Of a DNA stretch of 64,000 nucleotides, positions 23,412 through 36,122 are shown piece after piece. Positions within the stretch are counted from its first letter, which is position 1; the number at the start of each line of letters is the position of its first letter. A program made the translations under genes and the position numbers. The stretch comes from Warburgia ugandensis (lineage: Eukaryota > Streptophyta > Magnoliopsida > Canellales > Canellaceae), in NCBI GenBank assembly GCA_035236585.1, contig CP141130.1, positions 76,455,944 through 76,519,943 on the forward strand. Direction: 5' to 3'. The notes under the pieces were generated by a model that saw nothing but the letters and a program-made list of their open reading frames with translations, was not told the origin of the DNA and did not search any database.

Positions 23412-23550
23412 CCTTAAGGTCACGGGTTCAAGGCATAAAAATACCCTCTTACAAAATGCAAAGTAAAGCTGCGTACTATTGACCCTTGTGGCCTGTACCC
23501 TCTCCTAACCCCACATATGCAAGAGCTTCGTGCACTGAAACTGCCCTTTT
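23374..23550 (+). mobile_element. Au-type SINE with 14-bp perfect target duplication
   Basis: GGGAGCCTTGGCGCAACGG head, GGGTTCAAGGC B box and CTGCCCTTTT end. TTACTTGCATGTGC flanks it at 23354-23367 and 23551-23564. The other copy of the block keeps only the first 38 bp of this SINE. Confidence 0.88.
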
Positions 23551-23817
23551 TTACTTGCATGTGCCCATTTATACCATTAAACATAATTATCCTTGAAACT
23601 CTCTTTCTCATATTCATCCTATTTACTCTGACTGTCTGATAATTATCTAATCGACTGAAGTTCAAAGGTAGGTTTTCTGAAATTGCTTAGACTTGCCCAC
23701 GTTAAGGCTTGCAATATTCCAAAAGTGGTTTGCCATATCAAGGAGTCATTAACCAAAATCGCCAAACTCTTTTAGATGGATGGATGCAGGTTCATATATT
23801 TAATTTTGAGGCCTGCG

Positions 23818-24286
23818 AATTCAAAAGCACAACCCAAAAGGTGGATGGGCTCGGATCATTGGAAGGGTAAGCCCTATTTTTTGCTCTTGTCACCATCTCC
23901 TGCTTTAGAACTCCCTGCAATGAAAAAGGATATCCAAAGTTCCAAATTATTGTTCTATATTGGGTGGTTTGACTCGGAGAAAAAGGCAGCTACACGTATT
24001 TTGACACAAGGAAAGGTAAGTCACCCAATGGAGAAGACTTTTAGCATATTCTTCAACTAATACTTAGCCATGCTGATTCAAAAGCACAAGCCAAAAGGTG
24101 GATGGGGTTGGATCATTGGAGGGCGAAGCCCCAGTCACCATCTACCATCCAAACTAGTGTTCTATATTGGGTTACTTTTGACTCAGAGAACAAGGAGAGC
24201 TAGACAAATATTGACACAGGCGAAGGTTAAGTTTAATCATCCAATGGAGAGGACTATTAGCGTATGGTTTAACTAATATTAAGCCA
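23818..24286 (+). repeat. Tandem duplication, period about 257 bp
   Basis: Units beginning TTCAAAAGCACAA at 23820 and TTCAAAAGCACAA at 24077 share GGTGGATGGG, CTATATTGGGT and AATGGAGA landmarks. No known family recognised. It lies in the 1.93 kb absent from copy 2. Confidence 0.7.
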
Positions 24287-24482
24287 GGTTCTGTGAGTAT
24301 TATGCCTGTAGTTGCTTGCTTGTACCCCAAGAAAAGGAAAAAGAAAGAACAAACATTTGGCTTGCAGATGAACGGATTAGGTCGCCAATTCATCTGGCCC
24401 ATTTGTGGTTTTAATGCGTTTCACGCACAAAAACATGACTCTAGGATAAGTTCCAAAATAATGTCTTTAGTCTCGAGCATCT

Positions 24483-24679
24483 AAAAAAAGGGCAGCCCAG
24501 TGCACAAAGCTCTTCTATATATATATATATATATATAGTTAGGAGAAGGGGTGGATTAAAAAGAGTATATAGTATGCAATCTTATCTTGTATTTTTGCAA
24601 AAAGTTGTTTTTCATGTCTTGAAACCGTGACTCACAGGTCTCACAACAACAGCTCAATCATTGCACCAAGGCTCCCCTT
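24483..24679 (-). mobile_element. Au-type SINE carrying a (TA)11 tract
   Basis: Reverse-oriented diverged copy (GGGCAGCCCAGTGCACAAAG .. GCACCAAGGCTCCCCTTC). A TA microsatellite at about 24516-24537 has grown inside the 3' region where other copies read GGCGGGAGC. No target duplication found. Confidence 0.75.
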
Positions 24680-25339
24680 CTCTGAACCATAAAAAAGAAG
24701 GTACTAAATATAGACTGAAGACAAGTAATTCAAAGAGTTAGCATAATTGTTGTGAGAAGATGCAGGAAGCATGACCAATCTAGTCTAATAAAGAATAAAT
24801 GAATGGCTTCCATCAAAGGCGTGAAACCTCAAAATGTAGATACAGTGTGAAAATGTGATCAAATATAACTGGGCCGGGAGTCTAAAACTGCATAACTCGG
24901 CCGAGTTTTAGTCGACTCGTCGCTTTTTGTTCCCTGCACTAAACACTTTGAGACCAACTGTTGTAACGCTAATTTACATGCGCGGACTCCATCAAAGACA
25001 TGGGAGATGACGTCAAGCAGACGGAAAAGTGAAGCTGATGGTGGCCCCATCCGGCCGGTTCCTCGCCCCCTCCCGTTACTTTAATTTTGTTGTCGTTGCA
25101 AAGAGCAATTTGGGGAAGTAAGAAGGGCTTTGTTTATCAATTTCAAGGGCTCTTGTTCAAAGCGTTTGATAGTAACCGTTAACCTACTTGCGGCAGCGCC
25201 GGGGGCGCGAGTCGTGCCTGGTGGTTGGACTCAGTTGGCCAATCACTTCATTACCATAGTTGAATTTGCTCCATTACCGTGCCACCTTGGCAACTTATTC
25301 TTGGACTGCTCACTTTTACACAATGGACTCATCTCTGGT
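24680..25339. other. No gene seen; present only in copy 1
   Basis: Part of the stretch missing from copy 2. ACTCGGCCGAGTTTTAGTCG near 24895 looks like a repeat fragment, but I cannot name it. Short frames here are not convincing. Confidence 0.35.
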
Positions 25340-25477
25340 TGATACAGTCTGTTCATCTTATTTCTAATACTTTTATATATGATTCAACCCAAAAATCTGC
25401 CTACTTAGAACTTACCATGCGTAGCATTTAAAAAGACATTTTTCACATAGTTTTTTGCAGTTGAATTTAAACTTTTG

Positions 25478-25637
25478 CTTGGCGCAACGGTTGAGTTGTC
25501 GCAGTTTGATTTGGAAGTTATGGGTTCAAGGATTGGAAGCAGACTCTTGCAAAATACAATGTAAGATTGCATACTATAAATCCTCTTTGATCTGCTCCTT
25601 CTCAAGAGCCTTCATGTGGGAGCTTGGCTGCTTTTTT
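25478..25637 (+). mobile_element. Au-type SINE, diverged
   Basis: CTTGGCGCAACGG head, GGGTTCAAGG B box and GGGAGCTTGGCTGC end; several internal changes. The second copy is at 60859-61016. Confidence 0.7.
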
Positions 25638-25789
25638 ATTTATTTTTTTAATTTCTGAGAGTATTTAGTCGTGGTATAGGGAACTTATCCTTTGCTATTA
25701 GTAGTCTAAAATATGGATAAATTTGTTCAAATATATGTGTAAAGTAGCTCCAAAGTTGGAGCTTTTTCAAACAGATGCAAAAAGAGAGC

Positions 25790-26235
25790 CCACTGACAAC
25801 CTCTTTAGCTAAAGCATCAGCAACAATCGAATTTCTTCTCTTATGTATGTTCTTTTGGAGAAGGAGAGCCTTGGTGCAACGGTAAAAATTGTCGTCATGT
25901 GATCTTGAGGTCACGGGTTCAAGGCGTGGAATCACCTTCTTGCAAAATGCAAGGTAAGGCTGCCTACTATAGGCCCTTGTAGTCCACCCATTCCCCAGAC
26001 TCCACATAGGCAAGAGCTTCGTGCACCGGAATTGCCCCTTTTTATGTACATTCTTTTGGAGGTCCACAAATACCAACCCATAAAAGTCTAACAATAAAAG
26101 TAGGTAGGTTGTCAGTCCAACGTATTACATGCTCTAATATTAACTACCTCTTTAGCTAAAGCATGAGCAGCCGAATTTCCTTCCTCATGAATATGTTCTG
26201 CATGCCAACATGTTATGGAGGAAGTAAAACTTTGA
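25790..26235 (-). mobile_element. L1-type LINE RNase H tail remnant, tandem
   Basis: The minus strand encodes HIHEEGNSAAHALAKEV (about 26140-26215) and again NIHKRRNSIVADALAKEVV (about 25795-25855), both the C-terminal RNase H signature of plant L1 ORF2. A SINE has split the second one. No RT part adjoins. Confidence 0.65.
25861..26041 (+). mobile_element. Au-type SINE with 20-bp target duplication
   Basis: Full-length. Flanks TTATGTATGTTCTTTTGGAG (25841-25860) and TTATGTACATTCTTTTGGAG (26042-26061) differ at two bases. Inserted into the L1 RNase H remnant. The second copy is at 61241-61421. Confidence 0.88.
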
Positions 26236-26553
26236 GGCATTCGTCTACTAAATAATTTTGACTGTGATTTGTTTCTCTGCTGCTAGCTGTGCCACGGCAA
26301 GGGTCCTGGGCTGGGTCAGGGTCAGCCCAAGTCAGGCACGTTTGAGAGTTAGTGACTTATCTTTCCGTAGTAATTGAGTGGCGGAGCTCTTCACGATCCA
26401 TTGAGATGAATCTTCAACTGAGGGCATGTAACGGGTAAGAATCTCCTTAACGGACTAAAGGGGTCGGAAAAGCTAAGACTTAAAGTCTAGAGATCTAGAA
26501 AAAATCATTATCCATGAATAACTTAATTCAGGGAGTGTTATCCACATTCCTAA

Positions 26554-27112
26554 TAAGGATGGCGAGGGGTCGAGTTGAGCAAGATTTTTTGGCCGACCTT
26601 GACCCTAATCCTAGTTCTTTTCTCTTGCCCCAAACTCAACCCTTGGTCTGCCCAAGTTAAATAATTTTTCAAACTAGTCTTGTTCTAATAAAAAAATTTC
26701 AGCCCCTAGCCTTGTCCCTTGGATCACACTAATTGACCTTAACCTGCTATAACATTCAAATATATTTTCCAAACTTAAATTATAATGTACTTCTACAATG
26801 TTGAAAAATAGTTTTCAAACCTACATCATATGCACTCTAAATAAAGGCTTTGGAGTTTTAATCAATTTTTTGTTATTGTATGACAACAATCGCTACAATA
26901 ATCTTATATTTGTATTTTAGAGAAACCTCAAATTAATAAGGAAATTTTTATCATTTTAAATATATTATATATGTTGATCGAGTCCATTGGGTTTTTCATC
27001 ACTGACCCTAGCCCAACCCCTATCCTCCTCAAGTCATAGATATTTTGACCCCGACCCTTACGAGTCATTAGGGTCGAATCTCCTTACTTGACCCCACCCG
27101 TTGCCATTGCTA
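26554..27112. mobile_element. hAT-like non-autonomous element (candidate)
   Basis: Left end AAGGATGGCGAGGGGTCGAG and right end CACCCGTTGCCATTGCTA are imperfect inverted repeats of the GGATGGCAACGGGT type common in plant hAT MITEs. The 5' and 3' thirds are rich in GACCCT/AGGGTC. An 8-bp target duplication was not clear. The second copy is at 61934-62492. Confidence 0.5.
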
Positions 27113-28509
27113 ATTAATCTTCGTAACACAAACTATAATTCTCCATTTCTAAAACTATCCGATCACCATGGACCCATGGTTATGGGCACACCCGAAGTTG
27201 AACAAACCAGAGGACTCTACTGGATCAGCCATAAGTCCGTTCCATTGCTCACAACCGGAGTGACTCTCAGTAACTTGCCATGAAGTCCACCCTATTGGAG
27301 AATCCCTAAGTTTGAATCAGGTTGAGGCACACCAAATTGCAAATTTTTCCTTTGAAAAAGACATTTTTTCTTGAGAAGAAATTTTGGTTTGAACTTGGAT
27401 GCAAAAATCAGGTCTTTGATCCTGTTCAAAAAGAAAATTCAGTGTAGACGAGGTTGTTGTGGATTACACCCAGAAAACAAGTCTAGTGGGCTCCACTAGT
27501 TTGCTTTTAATCTCTTCAGTAGAAACAAAGCAGATTATCTTTGACCCCATGTTTGGTGTTTAACGTATGGCCCCACATTATTCCTGAAATTTCAAGTTCT
27601 AAATTGCAATTCACCAACAAGAATGACGGTATACAGTGCCAGATACTGCAGCAAGCTATTGCGCAACGTCCCACTTTTGGATGATGAGCCCCGCCTTTGG
27701 TCGATCAGATTCATACGTCTGATTTATGTGGCTTGGAATGTCTTTTATCCCAAATATCAAGGTGATTGGATAATTTTAACATCCTAAAATTGTTCATCTT
27801 ACTCGTCAATTATGGATTATTCTTTAAACAACATTTCTTGTTGTTCTGATCAAAAGCACATTATTTTTTTAGATTCCAAGCTCATGATGCTTGTACGATC
27901 CTTTCTATTTTCGGAAAAATAGTGATTTAAAGTGGAAGAAATTAGATTGATAGGTCCTATCAACTAAAGGCTGACCCATTATGTAAAAGTAGGGCACTGC
28001 ACAACAAGCTTGACGGATTGTCTCCCACTTTATTATCACTCATCTACGCCAAAATACCGAGAGAAATGCTACCCTTAGACAGCAAATAGGATGACAAATT
28101 CTCCCTAGAGTACTAACATGGTTGTTGGAGTCAGTCAACTATATCTAATAATTGCTTCAATAGTTTCAAATAAGTCATCAATGCAATATAGACTAGTGGG
28201 GCTGCTTCTTGTTTGGAACGAGAATACAATCCATGTTTCTTGACTAATTTTGTGTATGTTTAAAGCTAATAGCAGGCAGCTCAAACTCTGAGTAGATGGT
28301 TATGTTTATCATTCCGTTGAGATAGCCAAAATTCTGCCTCTCTTAATCTTCATTATTGCGTCTCGAAGGCACCCTAGTGTAATGGAGGCACACCACTTTT
28401 ACATAATTCATCAGCTATTGATCTGATTTTTTCACTTTGCTCTTTTTCGCCCTTTTCCTAAGGTTTTTTGTGAAGCCCCCTAACTCCTCTATCTTACACT
28501 GTAGCCACA
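27113..28509. other. No gene seen
   Basis: 1.4 kb of duplicated non-coding sequence. A 60-codon frame at 27101-27283 is present in both copies but resembles no protein I know and shows no coding-style constraint. Confidence 0.4.
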
Positions 28510-29102
28510 TTCACTCATGTTCACCTCACATTTTGTAAGATCTAAACCATTCAAATAACAAGTCATGTAAGACTTCAACTTCCATTTTAAAATATCTAAA
28601 TTATTCAAAAATATAGGCTTAAGTAATGTATAACCTATGATTTGGATGGTTTAAATATTCTAAAATGTAGGCTAGCTCTCTTTTTTTTTTTCTTTTTTTT
28701 CTTTTTTTAATTTTACTACCATAGCTCTTACAAGCTATATTTTGAATGGTTTATATGTTTCAAAATGTGAGCTCAAGCCTTACAGGGCCTATTATTTAAA
28801 TAGTTTAGATCTGCAAGTCTAAGTTTTACAGGCCATATAATTTGAATAGCATAGATCTTCTAAAATGTGAGCTCAACTCTCACCTAGTCCATAGGTGAAT
28901 GGTTTACATCATCCAAAATATAACCCTAACTCTCATATAGTTGATGATATGCATGGTTTAGCTCTTCTAAAATGTCAGTCAAACTCTTGTATGCCCGATG
29001 ATTCGAATAGTTTATATAGTCTAAAATCTGAGTCCAAGTCTCACATGTCTTATTATGTGAATAGTTTAGATCTTTTAAAATGTGGCCCATCATGGTCAAT
29101 GA
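28510..29102. repeat. 53-bp minisatellite with an inverted left part
   Basis: About eight direct units from 28640 to 29090 follow a pattern TCTCACATG..TTGAATAGTTTAGATCTTCTAAAATGTGAG, each about 53 bp. Units at 28530-28620 are reversed (GATCTAAACCATTCAAAT), giving a head-to-head switch near 28630. A poly-T tract interrupts at 28680-28710. The array resumes at 36585 beyond the inserted LTR. Confidence 0.75.
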
Positions 29103-32100
29103 TATGACGGCCCAAGTTTTTAAAATACATTTTCATAAATATTTGCAAAGGTAGGGCCCCGATTTTGAAAATTTTGAAAATTCAAACAACAGAAACATAT
29201 TTCCTTTGAAATTGATTTGTCAAAATTTGAGTACCACCTCAAATTATTTATTATACATGGATTTTTGTATAAAATAAAATTTTCATTGAATATTAATAGA
29301 AATAGTTTTATTAAAATCAGGATCAATCCAGTGGTTCACATACAGAGCCTCGGTAGTCATTATATACCTCATCCAAATATTATAAAACAATCAATTCAAT
29401 CTTCTTTAAAGTAAATACCCTGAGTAGTAGTTTAGTGATGATTATCCTCAAGTCTTAAGCTTTCAATCTTCCTTAACTGTATCTGGGATATTGTAAACAT
29501 TCAAACATTTACAATATCTCAGCAAGCTATGCGTGATAAGGAATTTAAGAAATATAATCAATATATCTCAAAATCAACAATTCTTTATGTCCATGATATA
29601 AATTAATTTATATAATTGGATAATCATTTCATCCTTCACTCATCATATGAATTATATGTATTATATATAAATAAAACCACTGAAAATTGTGAATATAGTC
29701 AATATCATCAATAATATCTCATTTTCAAACTGATTTCAATATTAACACTAGGTGTTAATATATAATCATATCGTATTGGGAATCATCATATAATACAACA
29801 TCGGTAATAACTTTTACCAAGCATCTCATCATGTCATAAAATAAGGCATCTTATCATACCATAACATAAGGCATCTCATCATGTCATAATCAATTGCATT
29901 ATAATGCAAAATAATCTCAAGGACTACCATGCTTGTAGTCTCAATCTGTACAACGTGCCTGGATAACTACTCAATACTCCACTAATACCACGGTGAAAAA
30001 TACAAATCCATTTTCGTAAGGGGAACCATGGCTGTCACAATGGTAGCCTTCCCACAATTGCCCCCACTCAACATTTTGCCTCTCTTTGAGACAGTATCAT
30101 CATCATAATTAGTTTCGGAGAGCAGGTAGCCAAACCCTCATAACTCTCCTAACGTTGGCATCCCAAGGCATAAGTCTGTCTTAATACAAAATCACAAGTT
30201 TCCATGATTGTATGGAAAATAATATTTCATACTTTCAAACTATGTGTCTGATTATAATAGGACGTGCTTATAACTTCTTTTCTTAAGATTTGAGGATCCA
30301 ACTTATGTATTTCAAATCTTCTCATTCTATCCCATTCAGTAATTTCATAATTACTTAATCAATCACTTTGTATTCATTTCAATATCATTTGTTACCTTAA
30401 GTAATTTCATAATTACTTGATCAATCACTTTGTATTTATTTCACCATCATTTGTTGATTCATAAACAATTCTAAATTATAATCAATCTATAGTTATCAGG
30501 AAAAAATCATGTGTAAAATACATGTATATTATATATTGAACATATTCTTAAGATTCACCTACCTTTACTTTCAATAATCCATCTTCTCATTGATCTTGAT
30601 CATCGTATTCTTCATATATCTGTCAAATCATACATATATAGTCATTCCTCAACTCATTTATACTTCGTAGTTGTTCATTTTATCATTCTTACATAGGACG
30701 ACTTGGATCTTTTTCCTTAGATCGTATTAATCAAGGATCTAATCTATTTATCTACATTTAAATCAAACATATATACAAAATCAAACATTTAATCTAAATT
30801 ATAATTCTGTTTATTGTTCTTTATCATTCAAGATCTCATCATGACTCTTGTTTAATCATCCTTATCTTACTTACAATTTTTATTAGGATTAAATAATTTG
30901 CTATCTTTTATGTTCTTATTATTATTATTATTATTATTCAATCAATTAATGCCTTACTGGTTGAAGATAGTTTATTTTTTCCTAATACTAGACAGCTCCT
31001 CCTTATTTCATAGTTGATTAAGGCTTACCAGTTAAAAGCTGCTCACATAGTGGTTAATTCAATCCTCATATAAGGAGGCGTTTAGACATCACAAACATTG
31101 TCAGAAGGTGGGAGAAGAGTGAGGCTCTATTAGAGAACCCCCTTAACCAACATGTTCAGCATTTATTGGAGTGACATTAGCTCAACCTTTTATAAGATTC
31201 ATATAAGCATTAAACCCTAAGTACTCTTACTAATTTGATTTTAATTAAATCCATAAACATTTAAAATGTTATTCATGGGGTTTATTATTTTTTCAATTTG
31301 GGCTAAGAAAATGATATTCCTTATATTGTCCTACAACTATAGCCCTTACTATCATTAAGTCTGTGTCCATATTCATTGTAAATGTTCATCAATATCTATT
31401 TTTATTTAATTACATTTTTCATGTAATTTACATAATATGAACATTAAATCGTAAATAAATAAATCTAACAATTAAATCTACTAAACAAATAAAAGAACAT
31501 TTACAATAGAATATAATAACTCACATACTCATTTGAATATATCTTATTTGTCCATTTTGATCCCATGATCATATTTTGATTATTTTTCATCCCATTAAGG
31601 GTTTAGATATTGATCTTTCATTTTTATTCAGATCTATCACATTCTCTTAATGTGATATCATCACTCGATCATTGATGTATCTCATCATATGATCTGATCT
31701 TTCTTAATCCAATCGATCAAGAAGATTTTAAGTTATTTTATAAAAATTAAGAGCATAGATCTCCATCTATCCCAAATTATCCATATCAGACCATTCATTT
31801 CTCATGATCTTATCATTAGATCATCATCCATACTGATTCATAGTCTTTTATCATTCTTGATCAATCTGATCAAGGATATTATTATGTATTTTCAAGGATT
31901 TTATTACTTTTAATGGTTAAGAACTTCAGATCTGCCAAATCAATTACATCAAACCCTTCCATTCATATTATTTTACTATTGATATCCATTCAAACTAATT
32001 TACATGTTCTGATCATGTTGCATCTTTAAGATCAAGTGGTTATTTTATGATTTTTCATCAATTAAGGCTAAATTTCTTAATTTACTTCAAATCAGTCACA

Positions 32101-32629
32101 TCCAACTCATGATATCATGTTCCCTTATCATGATATCACCAATGGATCAGAAATCCAAGGTCTGATCATGCAAGATTTGACTGATCTTGGAAATTTGTAC
32201 CACTTTTTGTGATTTAAAGAATTTGACAATGAATAAGAGTTTGAAATTTACAGTCAAAACAAGGGCCCCCAGATTCAATATGGGTTATACAGATTGATGG
32301 GGATTAGCAGCCTACCCCCGTTATTGGTGATTGTCGATGTATAGGGAGGGGTGACCTGGGATACGCGAGACGTTCCGATCTAGACCGTCAAATCAACATT
32401 TCCCCTGATCTCCCAAATATGGATGAAGCATCTTATGAGATTTCATACCTTGGGGTCTTTGTACCCCAGGAATGCATCCAATGGCTCAAAATCTACAAAT
32501 AATTATATTTTATATGTGTTTTCCATCTGGTTCACCGATACTGGATTCACCAAAAAATACAACCAAAAAATCCAATCTGGTGATCTTTATGCATGAAAAA
32601 CTGTCGGAAAATATAAAGGGGAATGAGGA

Positions 32630-35626
32630 TGTAATAACCTCAATTTTTTTAACCCTAAATTAGTAGCAAAATATGATAAATTAATTAAAATTTTATGCAT
32701 GGAATTTAGTCTTAAAATCACTAAAACTAGAAAGTACACGTCGATAGTAATTGAACTATAAAAACATTGAAAATGGAGTTCGGATGAGTGAGATATGACC
32801 ATTTTAAGTGTAAGGGTAAATTAGTAATTTGCCATGAACTTTAATTAAAGGGAGTCGTTTTGATAACGGCAGCCCTTTTCCAATTCCATAAGAGTTCTAA
32901 TGAAGGAAGGCGGTGATCTACCTTTTATTCGGGAAAATCGGGTCTTAGCTTATAAAATACAAGTTTCCCCTTCCATTCCCACACTAAACAACCAGAAGAG
33001 AACCCTCGTTTTCCCCTATGCATGCCGCAAAAATGAACTAAAGTTTGTACGCACTAGAGGGCTCTGATCTCTCAATTTCGGCTCTAATCACGTAAGGTAC
33101 ACACTTTAACTTGTTATTTACCTTGTTTTCCAAACTTCCCCTCACATATCTAGGCTAGATCTGATCAAAATGGCCGTTGGATGGCCCAGGGATTCAAAAC
33201 TATGGAGCATGGTTAGACCCATGTTAAGGTCACCTCAAATGAGAAATCTAAGCCATTCATTGTGATCTTTGGACCTAAAAACCCTAGGAACGGTGAAAAC
33301 AAATAAAAAAATCAGACCTTTTGGGGCTCCGATAAAGCAAAAACAAGGTGGATAGCTCAAGTTCATCGTCCCCGATGGACAATGCACCCAAGACACCCAC
33401 TAAGACATACAAATGCGAACTGTGCATACGGGCGCTTTGTCGCTCGCATGTGCAACACACGTGTGCGCGGGACGCTCACACGCGCTGTCCCGAATGACCA
33501 GAAGGCGCCGGTGGTGATAGTGCACTATGGGGACACCGGTGTAAACCCCGTCCGCCAGTGTAAATAAGTGCAAACATCCCCCGACCTCTATAAATTAATA
33601 TATTAATTTATGAAGTCTTTTCATCAAAAGATTGATTTTGGGAGCTACAGAGGTCCAAATCACAATCGAAAATATTTATTGTGATTGCCTTGACGAAGTG
33701 GACCTAGATTTGACTTAAAAACTTATATTTGTCTAATTTTAAATTAGTCAAATTATAAAATATTATTTAATAACGTAGAATCGATAGATCAAATGGTAAT
33801 CAAGTCCAAGACTTGAACAACGAGATAACGTATGACAATAAATAAGGGTTCTATGGATCATATTAGGTGTGATGATTTTAGAAATTGATCTAGGCTATTG
33901 GTCTGAACCAGATCTTGGGAAATTATTGATCTGAGAATGATCGAACCGTCATATTAAGGTATAAAGGTTAAATGCGTACAAAAATGAACAGATGAATATG
34001 AGATGAGACTAAATAATAACAAGTAACATTGGGATTAAAGACCAAATCATAATTAGAGATCTTAGAGAAAAATCCAACGGTTGGATCGCCATAGATTTCA
34101 TTATGATGAAATGAATAACACAAAATGGTACTATAACACTGACAAGTACATCTGAGCGTACGAGCTAAGAGGATTACACTCTTGAAGTGGATTATCTCAC
34201 ATTGAGTTAGGTGATGACATTTAATGTTACATTTTAACTTTAAAACCCTTGCATTATCATAGCATCATGATTGATTGTGATTTAATTTGCACTTGTTTAT
34301 TTAGTCTACGATTTTGTGAGACTCCCAGTTTTATGATATGATCGATATTAGATTTCAAGAATGTATTGAATGGATTTATGATTGATGATTTCATGAAATT
34401 GATACAACGTATTTATGCATAATTAAAAATTATCTTTCTATATTACACCACTAAAACTGATGGATTTTCATAAAGAAGATAGTGGAGGCTTAGTGGCTAG
34501 TCCTTTGAGAGGCTAACCCCGGGATGAGGGGCGTGCCTTGGGGATTGTGAGCCAAGAGTGCTCATGGTTTTAGAGATAACGCAATTTTCGTGTTTTGTGT
34601 TTTATGCTGGGCACTCTCACCCTGTGGATGTCATGCTAAGAGGGAGTAGGGCCAGCCACCCACCCTCCGAAATTTATGATGTGATTGTGATATGATAGAC
34701 ACCTGCCCACATATGGCTTTTGGTAGAGGTTTGGTAACTTGGATAGTCTGCACTACTGATACGGGCCTTTCCATGAGGACGGAGATTAAGTCTCCCATTA
34801 TGGTGTCGACAAGGAGTGGCAGTGGTTGAGACCTTGGAGGGTTGCCACTGCGGCATGATGATCCATACTCTTATTCTGTATGCTTGCATGAGGAGCATGA
34901 AGATGTTATTATATGCCTGAGTGTGATGACACTTAGAGGTTGGATATGAGTACTCATGATCTGTGATACAAGTGTATGGGACACTCATAGGAGCCACGTA
35001 CTTTGAGGTGTCATGTTGTTATTGTATGCTCATTTATGTTAGATCATATCATGTCTTGAATCCATGAGATGCATGTTTTATCGGATATGAGATCTTAAGA
35101 TTTTATTGGCATTACTTATAATAATTATATTTTCATGGAAAATCAATCTACTTATTATATCAGCACTATTATTTGATTTTATTCTATTGCTATTACATTA
35201 AATGTCTATATACCTATCAAGCATTGCTTGTTGAGTCATTGCGTTATTGTTGTAATGCCTCAGATATTGAGAGACAGACAGGACTGATGGAGAGTTAGAT
35301 GAATAGTGATCGAGATGTCACATTGAGAGGTATGTTCTGATTTCACAAGGACTGTGTATGTATATCTATCTTATTAGACTTGATTATATTGTTATGGGAA
35401 TGTGGTTGTTGACTGAATGAGTCATGGAGTAGTAAATTTATTTATAAAAAAAATGTTACTTGGAATTTTTTTGTTGTTGAGTTTTGAGTCAATGGTCAAC
35501 CCTCGGGGTTTTCTAGAAATGAAAATTGTTTGAAATTATTTTTTGCTATTTTGGTTTTAATAAAATTTGGGGCCCCACCTTTCAAAAAGTTTTATTAAAA
35601 AGTGTTGAAAAACCTAAGGCGTCACA
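32630..35626 (+). mobile_element. Solo LTR (plus strand), nested
   Basis: TGTAATAACCTC start and GGCGTCACA end, 2997 bp, with no PBS or coding sequence. A TATAAAAT box lies at 32951. The 3' end (GGGGCCCCACCTTT .. AAAACC) resembles the 3' end of the LTR it sits in, in opposite orientation. The flanks GAGGA and GGGGG match at only three of five bases, so the target duplication is doubtful. Confidence 0.7.
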
Positions 35627-35990
35627 GGGGGGTACCTACCTATAGTGTCTAGAATCGAAGAATATGACCGAAAAATAAAAATCCACGCCGAAAAATAATT
35701 TTTGCCAGAGTTATTGTTTTTTGGTGATTTTATCGGTGAATACACCCTTGATCAATCTCAACTCTTGGGCTTTTTATATATTAGGCCAGCCCAAACTCAT
35801 CCAATGGTGGAGATTGAAATCCAATGGGCAAAATTGGATTGCTAATTGAATTAAGGTTTCTAGGCGAAAATGCTAGCCTATCAGGGATGATTCATCCAAC
35901 GACGAGCCTAACACTCCTTGAGGGAATATTCCCCCAGTGCGTTCGCAGATGTGCCCTGTGGTGTAAAGGGAGGAGGAGAGAGAAAAGAAA

Positions 35991-36036
35991 AGAAGAAGAA
36001 GAAGAAGAAGAAGAAGAAGAAGAAGAAGAAGAAGAA

Positions 36037-36118
<82 letters not shown>
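35991..36118 (+). repeat. (GAA)n and (AG)n microsatellites
   Basis: About fifteen GAA units (35991-36036), then about forty AG units (36039-36118). They lie just downstream of the TATA box of the minus-strand LTR, so in its transcript they would be a TC/TTC leader. Confidence 0.95.

Positions 36119-36122
<4 letters not shown>

Larger units (their letters stand above)
25340..28619. repeat. Duplicated block, copy 1, segment II
   Basis: Matches 60721-64000 at constant offset (about 35381) with only about 15 differences by eye in 3.28 kb (about 0.5%). The match continues to the window edge. It includes two SINEs, an L1 RNase H remnant and a hAT-like element. Confidence 0.93.

Noticed and set aside
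28895..29107. 70-codon repetitive open frame
   Set aside because: It is produced by the 53-bp minisatellite and has no independent coding signal.
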